64,000 nt of DNA from Auxenochlorella pyrenoidosa (GCA_001430745.1 KQ481942.1:271086-335085), one strand, 5' to 3'. Positions 43,106 to 55,927 are shown, counted from the stretch's first letter. Notes: a model not told the origin generated them from the sequence alone. Numbers and translations: made by a program.

Positions 43106-45877
43106 TCACCCGTCCTTGCCGTTGCGCGCCTCCTCGACCAAGTCGGCCAGGCGCTGCCCGTGGATCTGCAGGTCGTCGGCGATCCGGCGCAGGCCCTCGC
43201 GCCGGCACTGCGCCACGAGCCTGCGCCCATGCGGGAAGGTGGCAACTACACTGTAGTGAGATGCGCATAAAGGAATGAGCTCCCAGCGCATGGCTGCACA
43301 TGAGGAAACCCTCAAAGTATGAACGCGAGCCCAGCGCAGCCCGAGCTTGCCGCTGTGAGCCGGCCCAAACAGGATGATGCAGGGTCGTGCATGCACCCAC
43401 GGGCACTCACCTGCCGTGCTCCCGCAGAGTGCAGGCCACGGTGGGGTGGTCCGGCACCATCCAGCGCAGCATGTCTGTTTGACAAAGGAGATCACAGAGT
43501 GGGGGGCCGAGCAAGGGTTTTCGACCAAAACAATAGTGAGCACAGTGTGCAGGAACCCTGCTGATAGAGCGGGTGCATAGGCAGGGTGCGCGCAGCCCGC
43601 GGGTCCTTTCTCCTAAGCTGCAAAACCAGCTCAGCAAGGTTCAGACACAACACCGGCCAGCCCGGCGCACCTGTCATGGCGTCTGACATCTCTTGCTCAA
43701 GGAAGAAGCAGGCGCCCGCGCCGTTGTCGTCCCATTTGGTGTCCAGCTCGCGGCCCCGCACCCCGAGGAAGCTGCAGGCGCAAGTCATGAGGACGCAAGG
43801 GGGGGTGCGGATACTCTCGGGTGCAGCGCTCCTGCAGGCCGCATGCCTGCAGATTGCAGCCGCGGTCGCCGCAGCTCCGCCGCAGGCAGCCCAGACCCCA
43901 GCTCTCCGAGCCCTGTCCCTGTCCCCACCTCAGGGCGCGATAGAACCGAGCCTCCTGCAGGGCGGCACCCAGGCGCTCCAGCATGATGACCGACTGCAGG
44001 CAGGGCTTGTTTTTTTATCCTTTGCTTGTTTGTTTTTGTTGCGGGCAGAAGCGACGTTGCGCACAGGTGAGGGTGTTGTTGTTGTTGCGGGCAGAGGTGA
44101 CGCATCGTGCTCATGGCGCAGCCTGACAGTTAGGCATGGGCACACATCCACACTGGCAGCTCCACGCCAGCCATAACCCAAACCCTTACCACCGTGCGCT
44201 GCTGCTCTGCCTGCCTTCCCAAGATTCGGCCATTGCAACAGAGGCCTCTGGCCCCTCTGCCACCCGGCCTGCTGGCCTGCGCAAGGCACAGCTGCTCACC
44301 GTGCGTTGCTGCTCAGCCCGAGCCGCCATGGCGTGCTCATCCGCCTCTGTCGCATCCTGGGCCGCTGCTGCTGGGTCCTCTGCCAGTGGCTGCAGGGCCT
44401 GCAGCTGCTCCAGCTGCACAAGGCATGGGAAGCGCTTGCACCTCAAAGAAAAAACAAGCAAACAAACACCAAAAAAAGAGTCAAGGGGCAGCAGGCACAC
44501 CGCTCGGTCTCGCCGGCTGCAGCCGTCCATTGTGCTGCACGTTCCGCCTGCGGCTGCCGCAGAGCTCACATGCGAGTTGTAGTTCTTGATTGCCACGTCA
44601 AGTCCCTTCTCCAGCAGAGGAAATGCCTCCTCCGGCCGCCCATCGGCTGCGGGAACGCAAGCAGGAGCGCTGGCTGGCGGGCTGGCTGGAAGCTCAAGCC
44701 ATGCACAGACCGCTATGTACTGCAACTACCACAATGAAGGCGGGCGAGGCACACCCAGTCCACGCCTGCCGTGACATGCCAATAACCGCTTGCAAGCATC
44801 GAGGTGAGTCGAGTCACACGCAATGCTGGGGTTCGGACAAACAGTCAGCGTGGCTACCTGTCAGCACCATGCCCAGCCGTATTCCATGGAATGCCGCTGC
44901 AGGGCTGTCCGCCCCGGCTTCCTCAACCTGCAGAGGCAAGGGCCAGAAGGGAGTCCCAGGGGGCCTGGCGGAGCTTTCACCCAGATTGAACAGGGGCAGA
45001 AGCGGAGCATTGCACACACGCAGCAATGCATCACGCAAAGTTCAGTGCGGAGTTGGCATTCATGACCATGCATCTCCAAGCACAGGCATGGCGGCGCAGC
45101 ACGAGCGGCAAGCCGCAGCAGGTCTGATGACCGAGCACGCAGCGCACCCAGACGCGGTGCGCCGCGGTGGCTGCCTCCACGGCGTCGCCCAGCTGTCCAT
45201 CATGGAAGGCCCAAAGTGCCAGCTGGTTGTACACCATGCCCACCTAGACGCAAGATAGGTCAGGGTGCGGTGCAATGGAGGATCAACGCACTTGAGGGTG
45301 GGCAGTGCGTGAACCTCATGCTGCCAAGCACAGCGCGGGGAAGCAGCTGCCTGTTAGGGGGTTCTGCCCTTGTCGTGGAGCGCAGCAATCTTGCTTGCTC
45401 ACCGAGGGGTCCTCTGCTCCATACTGCTCCACCAGCAAGGGCAGCTCTGCATGGAGAAGACAGTGCCATGATGCCATGTCCCCAGCAGGCATGGTGACAG
45501 GAGAGCAGCTGGCCCAGCACGCCCTCGGCAGCCTGCTGCTTACCGCGCTTGAGCAGAGCCTTTGCCTCCTCCGTCCTGCCTTCCTCGGCCATTTCCGTGG
45601 CTGTCGCAGACAGCCTGCTGACCTCCTCCCATGCACTGTCGCGCTGGCTGCTGCTGCTGCTGCCGCTGCTGTCGGCTCCGCCATTGCCAGTGGCGGCAGC
45701 GGCAAAGCCTCGGCTTGGGGCCTGCGGCCGTGCCGAATCGGCAATCGCTGGCCCTGTGGAAGTGGGTAAATTTCCCAGGTCAGCGGTCAGGCAGCGCGCA
45801 GCGGCGGGCAGAACCCCGCTTCGGCTGCTTGCTGCCAGGAGTCCTCGCAGGGCACGAATAGCAGTCGATCGACTCAT
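43106..45877 (-). CDS. TPR repeat protein 2, probable organelle targeting
   Basis: Exons in coding order are 45544-45877, 45403-45446, 45148-45243, 44858-44927, 44570-44646, 44300-44413, 43929-43993, 43671-43771, 43411-43474 and 43106-43220; 359 aa. The N-terminus MSRSTAIRALRGLLAASSRS is an Arg/Ser/Ala-rich presequence, followed by a Gly/Ser linker. Helical repeats begin with AEEGRTEEAKALLKRG. They include YNQLALWAFHDGQLGDAVEA, RPEEAFPLLEKGLDVAI and ALQEARFYRAL, typical of TPR or Sel1-like arrays. The C-terminus is a basic-acidic helix ending in DLVEEARNGKDG. No catalytic residues are recognised. It lies in the same orientation as the flanking siroheme and sulfate transporter genes. It may be a distant paralogue of TPR protein 1. 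Confidence 0.68.
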
Positions 45878-46300
45878 ACTGTGTTCTGGGACAGCCATTG
45901 CCTGCTTCCCAGTTGGGTCATTGACAGCCCTGCTGCGCCCGTCGGCACACATGCCTGTCGTGCCCTCCATTGTGCACTGCACCCTAAGAAGTGCGCAAGC
46001 TTGTTACATTTTGACTTTTGCAGGGTCAACGGTCCAACTGAGGGTTTCACCAGGCGGCCACGAACAAGAATGGCGCCTGGCCGAATTGACAAGAGGGAGG
46101 CACAGCACGGGCAGTTCAGTTTGCGTGTTGGGTTGTCAAGATGCAGGATGCAATGAAAGCAAAGCAAAACGGTGGGAGATCCCAGCAAGAAAGAGTAGAA
46201 AAGGGAGTACCAGAGAGCAAGCGGTTGCAGTGCCCAGAGGGCGCTGCTCGGTTGAGTTCGTGGTGATGACTGCATGGGACTGGCTGCCTGAGTTGCCGCC
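45878..46300. other. Intergenic region
   Basis: This is the promoter of TPR protein 2 and the 3' untranslated region of SULTR-A, with TGTAA (minus) at 46004-46008. No gene is seen. Confidence 0.45.
46004..46008 (-). terminator. TGTAA polyadenylation motif, SULTR-A
   Basis: TTACA on the plus strand lies 293 bp after the SULTR-A stop. Confidence 0.45.
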
Positions 46301-49300
46301 TCACACGCCCGCCACCGTCTCCTGCTTCAGCTTGGCATCAGCGATGGCACGGGCACGCACCACGGCGTCGGCCATGTGCACGTGGATGTTGGCGCGGCCA
46401 ATCTTGCGGTCCAGGTGCGCGCGCTTCAGGGCCAGCAGCACCCGCTGGCTGGGGTTGCCCAGCACCAGCGTCACGCCGCTCTCCTCGCGCAGCTCATCCA
46501 CCAAGTCGTCAAGGAAGTGGATGCCGGTGGCGTCAATGTCTGCAGCAAGTGAGGCGGCATGGGCTGGGTTCAGTGAATCGGTGCAGAAAGCGCAGCCATG
46601 GTCGAGGGGCGCCAGGCCACACCAGAAGGGTAGCTGAACAGCACCGCTGCCAGGCACAGAGTGCTCAATTTTTCCTTCGTTGCTGCGGCACACCTGCGTC
46701 CCTCTCCCCCCGCTCTCACCAGTGACGGGGGCAAGGTCAAGCACCACAGCACGCACGGGGTCGCCGCTCTTGTCGCCAACGGTGCGGCGCTCCTCGATCG
46801 CCTTGGTCACATAGTCGCGCACGCCCTGCAGCAGGTCGCAAACACAGGGCACAAACCCGGATTGATCATACTGGTCAGGCGGCGGAAGAGAAAGCACAGG
46901 GGAGCTGCGGAACATGCAAGATCCTGGCAGCTGAGGCTCCTTAAGGCAGGGCGCGCGATTGTTTTTGAGCGATGCTGCCCTTCTGCCAGCCTCCCGCCCC
47001 ACCTCGATGTTGGCAAAGTACAGGGGCGCATCTATGCGCAGCAGCAGCACGCCCGACTGCGGCTCGGCCTCGGGGTACTGTGCCACGCTCCTGCAGAAAA
47101 ATTAAAATAAAAGGCAGAACAGGGGGAAGTTTAGCGGACTGTGCGGCATGCCAGCAGTAGCGCCCTTCCAGTGCGGGAAGATGCACACCAATGCAGCCTG
47201 CTGAAAGGAGCCCCCCACCCACCCCCACCCCCCCTGTCAGATGCCTCACCGGTAGACGGTGGTGCCGGGCAGGCGTCCCAGCTGGGAGATGCGGGGGAAG
47301 GCGGTCTTGTAGATGACCAGCAGCAGGGACAGGCCCACGCCCGTGCCGATGCCGATCTCCACGCCCGCAAAGAGCACCACAAGGAAGGACACCACCCACA
47401 CCAGCCAGTCCAGCTTGTTGATCCTCCACAGGTACAGGAACTCGGGCCTGCAGGGCAGGGTGGCAGATTGAGCAATGAAATGGTGTGATGGGTGACACGT
47501 GCAGAGCGTCAGGGAGTGTAGCGTATGCTGGTTGGGCTCGCGGCATCAGCAGCACCCAGCAGGCAAGAGACTAGCAAATTGCGAGTGAAGCCAACGCCCA
47601 AATGCCAGCTGACTGCATCCCCCTGTGGGGTGGGGTCCCACCCACCAGTCGAACAGCTGCAGCACGCCCACAATGATGATGGCGCCCTGCACGTTCTGGC
47701 TCATGTTCTTGAACACGGGGGTGATGGCCAGCAGGGTGATCATGATAGTGATGCCGGTGACAAAGTTCGCCAGAGGGGTCTTGGCGCTGCAGAAAGCAGA
47801 GCACGGAGAGCACAGTGAGCTTGCGACAAAGGGTCTCTCGTACAGAACCTGGTTGCAGGATAGGGGCCTGTGCTGACAGGGTGGCTTCTATGCATGCCTG
47901 TCTTGTAAGCCCGCAGCGAGCATGCCCCCTCACACCGTCCCCTCACCCCACGGAGTTGTTGACGGCGGAGCGGGAGAAGGAGCCAGTGGTGGTGTAGCAG
48001 TTGAACATGGCGCCCGCCAGGTTGGCCAGGCCCAGGCCGCGCAGCTCCTGGGTGTAGTTCAGGCGGTACCTGTGGTGTGGGGGGGGAGTGGGCAGAACAG
48101 GGATATCACAACAGGCTCATATTTGCATCGTTGCTGACAGAGCAGAGGCTGCCGACGGAAGGCCAACCAGGGCCGCAGCTCCAATATTTCTCGAGAGCGG
48201 CAACAATGAGCTTGCCCGCGCTGCTCACTTGTTCACACGGGCCATGGCCTTGGCGATGGAAATGGACTCGCAAATGTCCACGAGGCAGATGATGACAGAA
48301 AGGGTCATCTGGCGGCCCACGTTGTACAGCGGCAGCCACCAGCCGGCGGTGAAGTCGGGCAGGCCTGCAGGGCGGGCAGGGGGGCCAACGCAGTTCGAGC
48401 ATGGCATAGCAGGCAGGCGTGTCAGAGGCAGCAGCGTGCCACACAGGTGCAGGCAGTGCACGACCCATTCCCAAAAGGAGGCTCACCCTTGGGGATCTTG
48501 CCCACTGGCTTGATGTAGGACTTGCCCTTGGAGTCAGGCTCGTACCTGGGGAGGCGAGGAGGAAAAGAACAACATTGCTTTATCGAGGGCTTCATTGAGG
48601 CCTGAGCAACAGGCCCTGCAGAGCATTCGATGCTGGCGAGCCTGTCCCACCTACAGTCCAGAGTACACCCACAGCGTGCCCTCACCAGCCGAAGATGTTC
48701 ATGAGCGCAATGGAGATGACGCAGACGGTCAGGGGGCCCAGTGCCTTGAGGAAGAACAGCTTCCTGCAGGAGGGCGGTGGAGGGTGCAGGGTTAACGCAC
48801 ATGAGCTGATTGTCCGGCTAATTGCATGTGCACAGCAGCTCCAGTAGCTGCAGGTCAAAAGGCTTGGCGCCCTCGGTTCGCGGCGCCTGCCACGCACTGC
48901 CACAGCTCAAAACACAGCCAGCCCTCACTTGTAGGTGCTGGACAGGTGCTTGAATGCCAGCAGCAGGAAGATGAAGGCCATGCCCATGCAGACTGCAGGA
49001 GGGGGGCGCGGAGCAAGGGGGGTCAGCTTAGGTCAGCAGCAGAGCGAGGCAGCAGCAGCAGGGTGGACAGGCATCCCGCCTGCTGCCCCTGAACAGCAGA
49101 GCACGGGCGCAGCAGAGGTATGTGCGGTCGGTGCATAGAGCCGCACTGTCCCGCACTCTGCTGGCGCTGATGGCTCACACTCGCGCCACTGGAAGCCCGA
49201 GATGTTGCTGAAGATGTCCTTGAGTGCCTGCTGCAGCGTGTCGGAGCGGGGCAGCTTCAGGCCCAGGATGTACTTGACCTGCCAGTGGGGGGCCGCATGG

Positions 49301-50795
49301 GGTGGGGTGGGGCAACGGAGGGTGGGGCAAGGTAAGCGAGTGTACTACAGCCAGACAAGGCTTGAGATGGCCGGCTGCCACCCTCGCCCATTTACTCTGC
49401 CAAGCAAGGGGCTGCCTCCACCGCGCTGTGTGCACACTCAGCCCGTGGCATGCGCCCTCCCTGGAGTGGAAGCTCACCTGGCTCAGCGCAATGGTCACAG
49501 AGGCGCCGGTCATGAAGCCAGACACGACGGCAGAGGACAGGAAGTTCAGCACCCAGCCGAGACGCAGCAGGCCCACGGCGGTGTAGAAGCAGCCGGCGAT
49601 GAACGCGATCTGTGCCGAGGCAGGGGCGAGGCAGGAGGGATTGCGTGAGGGGCAGGTGCACAGCAGGGGTGCGGGAGCACCTTGCAGGTGTGCAGCAGGT
49701 CGGGCAGGGGGGGCAGCAGGTGTGGGTCTGTGTAGCACGTTCCGTTGCGGTTGGACAGACTTTTAAGGCCAAACAGGCACAGATTGGCCTGCACCCCAGT
49801 GCGATCAGGCTTTGGCTGACTTGGCCCACCTGGATGGCGGCGTGGTTGTACTGGGTCTGCAGCTCGGGGTCTGCCGGGTTGTTAGGGTCCTCGTTTGAGC
49901 CGATGAAGTCGCTGAGGCCGTTGCCCAGAAGGGTGGAAGTCACTGCCACCGGGCCCACTGCCTGCAAGGCCGAGGGGCGCAGGCGGGGGCAGTGAGCGGA
50001 GCGTGGGTATGCAGCGGTCCACAGCATGACAGATTGCCGCATCACCCAGCAACAGTGGCAGTGCACACATGCACGCTTGCTTGCGGCGCACCAGCTGGCG
50101 GGAGGAACCGAGAACAGAGTAGACCAGGCACGGCACGAATGCACCGTACAGGCCGTAGACTGAGGGCAGGCCCGCCAGGTTGGCGTAGCTCATGCCCTGG
50201 GGGATGACCATAGCAGCAACCGACAGGCCCGCACCCAGGTCCCACTGCGGGTGGCAGAAGGGGGAGGCAGCGAGGGTGCAGGGGTGAGCTGCCCGCGCCA
50301 ATGCGCTCACAGTGGCAGGTGCGCAGGCATGCCGCGCCCTGGCACCTCACTGGCAGGACCACGTTCCAAGCTGGCTCCTGCCCGCACTCACAATGAGCCA
50401 GGCGCGCCAGTTGTAGGTGCGGATCCAGCCGAAGAAGGGGATGTAGAAGGACAGCCAGCTGTACCAGGTCCAGCCCTCGGTCTCACGGGCCCACCTGTTG
50501 TGAGGGAGGGGGGCAGGGAAAGGGGCAGTCGGGATGCTGGCGTGAGCGCCCTGCACAATGCTCCGAGCAGTGCCCCTGCCGCTCGTGGTTTGAATCAGCT
50601 GCCAACCGCCTGCCCCCTGTCCTGTCCCGGAAAGCAGAGAACTCACTCCTCCTTCTGCTGCCGCACGAGGCGGCGCGCCTCGTCAATCAGGGACGCATCA
50701 TACACGTCGGGCAGTGCCAGGCGGCTGTCACTGTCAGGCACTGAGTCGCTGGCGGAAGACCCCGCGTGCGGTGAGCCGTCACCGCCAACCTTCAT
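46301..50795 (-). CDS. SULTR: Plant-type sulfate transporter A (SulP/SLC26)
   Basis: Sixteen exons in coding order: 50647-50795, 50392-50494, 50092-50244, 49830-49961, 49478-49609, 49179-49278, 48929-48992, 48686-48763, 48487-48545, 48229-48364, 47947-48069, 47646-47786, 47250-47447, 47003-47090, 46720-46825 and 46301-46539; 666 aa. The cytosolic N-terminus is Ser/Asp-rich. SulP landmarks follow: [15 protein letters not shown], then [27 protein letters not shown]-type loops with [23 protein letters not shown], and [19 protein letters not shown]-terminal STAS domain ends in [14 protein letters not shown] and [14 protein letters not shown]. The family imports sulfate, usually with protons, at the plasma membrane. 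The gene is head-to-head with four-helix protein A, and nearly identical to SULTR-B with the same exon lengths. One intron carries a hairpin repeat. Confidence 0.95.
49723..49780 (-). repeat. Hairpin repeat, copy 6
   Basis: Minus-strand reading: CCTGTTTGGCCTTAAA, then AGTCTGTCCAACCGCAACGG, then AACGTGCTACACAGACCC. It lies in the SULTR-A intron between exons 4 and 5, sense orientation. Confidence 0.85.
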
Positions 50796-51170
50796 GGCTG
50801 TTGTCTGCCGCAGGCCTGCACGAAGCATAAAGTGCATGAGAGGAGCTTTCAGAGCGAGAAAGGCGCTCGGTAGGGGCGAGGGCTGCAGGAGGAGGCAGGG
50901 AGGGCTGCCCAGCAGGGACAGGCCTTTCTCACCGGCAGTCTCTTGCAGGTTGGGCAGGTGGCGTGCTTGCGCCGATGTGAGATCTGCAAGAATGAAGAGA
51001 TGGGGGCAGGCCGGAGACCTTGTATGGCCGGCACTTGCAGTCGCATTAGCAGGAACGGGTGCCAGCAAGGAGCAGCTGGTAGAGGGTCCGCATGTCCGCA
51101 ACTTGCTCAAATCTTCATCTCCCCGCCTTGCATCGGGCTGCACAAGTTACCTCGACATCCCCCAGCAGCG
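50796..51170. promoter_or_regulatory. Divergent promoter, SULTR-A / four-helix protein A
   Basis: These 375 bp separate the two start codons. They contain the conserved block at 51028-51070, which is also found in the promoter of the other pair. Confidence 0.65.
51028..51070 (-). promoter_or_regulatory. Conserved promoter block, copy A
   Basis: Read on the minus strand it has CCTTGCTGGCACCC, then GTTCCTGCTAATGCGACTG, then CAAG and GCCGG. The same order occurs at 57539-57589. It lies about 100 bp from the four-helix start and about 230 bp from the SULTR start in both places. Confidence 0.75.
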
Positions 51171-52700
51171 ATGACCCGCGTTGTGCACAACCTGTTTGGC
51201 CTTGTGGCCCTACAGGTGCGGCCTCTCCCACGGGGGCTGGACTGGGCAATCCGGAGATCTCCAGACGCAGTTGATCATTCCTTGCAGCCCAGCGAGCCTC
51301 GCAAACAAGTTGCAACTCAGCGCGGCAGTGGCGGCGGGCGAGCACCGCCCTGTCGCTGTTGAGTCATAAAGCTTGCAGGCTTTGAAAGCGCCTGCAGCCG
51401 ACGCAGCTTCCGCCGCGCCTTGACCTGCCCTCTGCCTGCAGATTATCTTTGCGGTGGTGATCCCTGCTGTTACCTCCACTGTGCTCTACCCTTCTGAGGG
51501 CTGCTACCTCAACCTGCTGCCCGGCCAAGTGTGCCAGTGAGTGGGGGTTCGGGCGGCATGAGTGGCGGCGGCAGCGTTTCAGGCCCTGGCCAGCGTATGC
51601 GCATGCATTGCATGGCAGGCACGACATGCATAGAGCATCTCATCAGATGCATGAGGCACGCGCGGCCTGCCCAATCTCAAGATGCATCCCTGCCTGCCTC
51701 GGCTCAGTTGCCCCAGCATCTCCCGCACCTGCCCACCCCCGACCCCGTGCAGCCCTTCCCGCCTCTTACGTCTGCCTGCTCTCACCCCCCTGCCTCCCTG
51801 CCCTCCCCCCTCTGCAGGTTTGCCTATGTCACCTCTGGCTTCTCCCTGCTCTTCTCGCTGCTGCTGGCCGCTGGCGGCTACGTGACCCTGAAGCAGGGCG
51901 TCTCGGGCTTCCTGCCCCCCATCTACGGCTCGCTGGGCCTGTTCGGCTCCTTCTGGTGGCTGGTGGCCGCCATCACCTTCACGCAGCGCGGCAAGCAGGC
52001 CTCGGACGATGGGCTGCCCGAGGAGTCGGCGCGCAACGGCGTGATTGCGCTGTCCTGGCTGGAGTTCATCCTGTTCCTGGCTGCCGGCGTGGCCGTCATC
52101 TACGACCGGTGCGGGGGCCAGGGCGGGGCGGGGGGTCCGGCCTGGGGCTGAGGGGCAGCCTTGGGCGCCCCTGGGCACTGCCGCTCAGGGTGTGCAGCCC
52201 GGTGTGCAAATCAACAGAGCTGGTGCGAGCAGCGTGCAGGGAGGGTCTTGCTTCAGAGCCGTCCACTGTGCTGCCGCTCTCAGGTGGCAAGGTGACTGCT
52301 GCGTTGTGGCAGGCTCACCCCTCCCTCCCCTCTGGGCTCCCTGCTCTGCCCTGCCACTTGGCTGCAAGCCCCACGCCAACCTTTCCCTCCCTCGCACCCC
52401 CACCGCTGCCCCCGCAGCATCCTGTTCCGGCGGTACCGCATCGCCAAGGACAAGACCCGCTCCGTGCTCGACCTGGAGCAGCAGGCGGAGTTCAGGCAGC
52501 AGTGAGCTCGTGGGCAGGCTGAGGGGTCTGGGCTGGGGGCGTCGTCGAGGAACTGAGAACAGGGGCCGTCTGCATGGGTGGGGCGTGGTGCCGCCTGCCT
52601 GCATGCTGCCTGGGTGCAGGGCTCGTTGCGACCATTTTCTCATCCACTGCCCTGCAGGTACGTGCACACCCAGGCCCTTGGCGCTACCCCCGTGGCGTGA
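51171..52700 (+). CDS. Small four-helix membrane protein A (MARVEL-like topology)
   Basis: Exons 51171-51215, 51442-51536, 51818-52108, 52418-52501 and 52658-52700 give 185 aa. Four hydrophobic segments are seen at about 5-26, 47-69, 78-96 and 122-143. Loop 1 has two cysteines (EGCYLN and GQVCQ), which could form a disulfide outside the cell. A soluble C-terminal tail has RYRIAKDKTRSVLDLEQQAE and ends ALGATPVA. The layout resembles MARVEL or NCE102-type tetraspanning proteins, but I cannot assign a family with certainty and no function is known. It starts 375 bp from SULTR-A on the opposite strand. Protein B (55928-57441) is nearly identical with the same exon lengths; protein C is more distant. 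Confidence 0.85.
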
Positions 52701-53929
52701 ACATGCGCTCACAAGAGTATGCAATAGCTGTGCGGCCTGTGGCTGTTGTGGCTGCTGCGGCTGTCGCCTGCTCACCAGAACCCTACCAACTCAACCCCCT
52801 TTTTCTCTGCTCCCAGTTGCATTGCTCCCGTTTGCTGTGTCATACACACATTTGCCGCCGCACAATGGCCCTGTTGCTGCCTGCCCTTACCCCTTGGGAG
52901 CATTGTGCGCCTTCATTAACCCTGTTCGCCCTTTGATCATAGCTGCTGGTCTGGATTATCTGTCGGCAGTGTGCCACATTGCAGGGTGCATGCTGTTCCA
53001 CCGCTGTCAGTTCAACATTTAGTGACATGTTGCAAACACGCTGAGAATGCACAGGCAGCAGCCCACACACACTTTGAAGTAGCAGGTAGTCCTTGTTATG
53101 CGTGGGGGCAGCGGTGCTACATCTGCCAGCCAGCGTGTATGCTCCAGCCTGTGCCTTGTTAAGGAAACCGGGGCATGCGCACTTGCGCAACCACAGGGGT
53201 ATCAGGGGTCTGGGAGGATGCAAGCTGACCTGGAAACAACCATACTTACCAACCGGCTTTCCCAGCCATCGTCCATTCAGGCCATGATAGCTGCATCGTC
53301 CATGCAAGCTAGTTTGCTCACTGGCTTGAGAAAAGAGATAAGGCAGAAGCTTCTGCCAGCTTCCATTCTCTGCAGCACCCCAGTGGCAGGCAGCGAGCCA
53401 CAGCGCTGGCGCCCCACTTGAGCCCCACTTGATTGCCACCTGAAGGCCATGCCAACAACCGCGCTGGCTTGCAGGGCAGGAAAATTCATTTGCATCACGA
53501 ATGAACGGGAGCGATTAGGCAACAGGCCTGAAAGAGGCCAGAAGAGGCAGAGGCTAGACTAAGGGCAGGAAGAGCAAACAACGCGGCTGAGAGACCTGCC
53601 TATGGAGGGTGCTCCAGGGTACAAGCTCTCAGACAGAGGGGGGCTCAGAAGTGAGGTTGTGCCATGTTTGAGAGCCACGGGGAAGGCAACAGAGAAAGGG
53701 AGAGTAGGAAACATTATCGCAGAGAGAGGAATGTGGCAGGAGGGGGGGGCAAAACAGCGCAGCGGTTGCGCTGGGAGGGAGGCAAGATGCTCGGGAAAAA
53801 GGGCAGTGCGGTGTCTCAACGTTTGCTGGCGGGGCGGGGCGGCCCCGCGCATCGTGCCTCGCGGCGTTTTTGGGTTTCTCAAGGTCTGGCCTGGGTGCGC
53901 TGTGCTGCAAGTGCAGCATCAGCAACACA
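52701..53929. other. Intergenic region, no gene recognised
   Basis: These 1.2 kb lie between the stops of four-helix proteins A (+) and C (-). Open frames of 80-200 aa occur on both strands but show no domain or splice continuity. The region includes both 3' untranslated regions. I find no copy of either repeat family. Confidence 0.45.
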
Positions 53930-55233
53930 TCAAACCTCAGTGGCCAGCCGCGGTGCCGGCAGCATTGATGTCGAAGACGCCGGCGTTGTTGTGGCAGACA
54001 GCGACTTGGAGACAGAAGGGGACAGCTCAAAGGTGGCGGTCTTGAACTGGGACGACGCGTGGGAGGCGGCACGGTAGCGCTCTCGCTCCGCCTCGCGGTC
54101 CGCCTCTCGCTTCTTGTCGATCAGGCGCTCCGCAGCTGCTGCCAGGTAGGCGGCGTGCTTGGCGTGCCGCACCCTGCACAGCCAGCACGTCGACAGCGAG
54201 GGGCGGGTTCGGCAGCGAAGCGACAGGTGGGGCAAGGGCTGGCGTAGCTGCGATGCAGCCTGCAGGCGGGTCCCCACACCCAACAGCGACAGGGACATTA
54301 ACAAGGCAGCAGGCCTGGCTGGCTGGTCGCAGCAAAGCTGTCTGCCGGCTGCTTGGACCAACTGAACTGAACTGAACGAACGTGAACTGAACGAACGCAT
54401 TTCGAGGCAGGGCGCAGGCATGCATAGTGAGCGAGGGGGCGGCGCACCTGTCGAGGGCCACCGCCACAGTGGCCACCACAAATGCCGCAAACTCGATCCA
54501 GGACAGCGCGATCACAGCGCCGCGGGCAGAGGTGGCGGGCAGCCCTGCGTCGGTCGCCTGCGCGCCGCGCTTGGTGAAGGCAATGGCCGCTGCCATCCAC
54601 CAAAAGGCTGCAAAGGCGCCAACCGACCCAGCCTCCCCGGGGAGGAACGAGGTGGTCGGGGCCTTGCGCGCCGCGCGCAGCGTGGACGCCGCGCCCGCCG
54701 CCAGCAGGATGGAGAAAAGCAGGGAGAAGCCAGAGGTGACGTAGGCAAAGCTGCACGCAGGGGGGTGGCGGCAGGGAGGGGTGAGGGCCTGCACCGAGCT
54801 TGCACTGGGCTGCCGCACAGCACGGCAGAGCAGGCATGGGACCCGCAATGCGTGCACATGCAGCGCTGCGCAGATGGCATGTCCATGCAGACGCGGCGGG
54901 AAGAGGGCGCAGCAGCGGCAGGGGCGGCGGCGCCAGCGCCATGCATGTTCACCTGCACACGTTGCCTGACACATTAAGGTAGCAAGCGTCTCCACTGGAG
55001 AGCTGTACGCTGGTCACGATGGGGATGACAACCGCAAACACAACCTGCAGTGCAGGCGCAGGGTCAGCCAAACCAGTGAAGGCAGCGGCCGAGGCTGGGA
55101 GTGCAGCGCAGCGACCGGCACGACGGCGGCAGCGAGGTGAGCCACGCCGCCATCTGCCCCGCAGCCTAGGGGCCAACCCCACCTGCAGTGCGATGCAGCC
55201 CAGCACCGTGAGATGCGCCACTGAGCGAGACAT
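53930..55233 (-). CDS. Small four-helix membrane protein C, diverged, with extended tail
   Basis: Exons in coding order are 55183-55233, 54953-55044, 54448-54750 and 53930-54173; 229 aa. It aligns with proteins A and B in every membrane segment: VVFAVVIPIVTS, a loop with DACYLN and GNVC, FAYVTSGFSLLFSILLAAG, FWWMAAAIAFTKRGAQA, and SARGAVIALSWIEF. The second loop is longer and differs (APTTSFLPGEAGS). The tail is longer than in A and B and has no intron at the A/B fourth position. It forms a charged helix (LIDKKREADREAERERYR), then a Ser/Thr-rich end that could be phosphorylated. It has no SULTR neighbour of its own and lies between the two SULTR pairs. Confidence 0.85.
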
Positions 55234-55927
55234 CGCGCCGGCAGAAACTTTGGAACTCCCTCGACAATCTCTTCTCGTTTGCTGGCACACTGGGGGGAGC
55301 GGTCTTGGGGGCGCCGCGCGGGCCTATGGCTTGCAAATGTGGCGATGGACGAGAATACAAGCGTTCAAGCTAAGCGGACGCGCTTTGACGCAGCATGGGC
55401 AACTGGACTGCCTTGCGTGCTTTTGCCCGCACCCCCCATGCAACACTCCGAGAGATCCCTCCTGTTCTTTGTTTCCTGTTGCAGACCACCTCGTAATGTC
55501 GGAACGAGAATGGCGACACGGCAGGAGGCCTGCAAGCCTGCAAGCGCAGTCGTCTTCCTCGCCTGCGTCGGCAGCTGCCGTCAACAGCCGCTCGCTCCGG
55601 TCCAGAATGTAAGCACCCGTACCCTGTGAGGCAGCTCCTGGCATGGCCTGTCGACATACTCATGCCAGTGTGCGAAAGCAGGGAGACTCAGAGGCTACAG
55701 GCAGCAGATGCGCTGGGCATGGCAGTGGGCAATCAAACGCGTGCGTAGGATGCTGGGCAAGGGGGATGTGCGTTAACAAGTGGGGAGGAAGACAGCCAGT
55801 AGTGCGATGAAAACCGAACGCGAGGGCAGGGGTCAAGAAAGAGAGCGGTTGAGTTGGGGCTGCGAAGAAACTGGTGCTGCCGCGTGCTGCGACCTTGGAA
55901 TGCGAGAGCGTGCCGGTGCGCACGTGT
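55234..55927. other. Intergenic region
   Basis: These 694 bp hold the promoter of four-helix protein C and the 3' untranslated region of protein B. No gene or repeat is recognised. The conserved promoter block of the SULTR pairs is not seen here. Confidence 0.45.
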
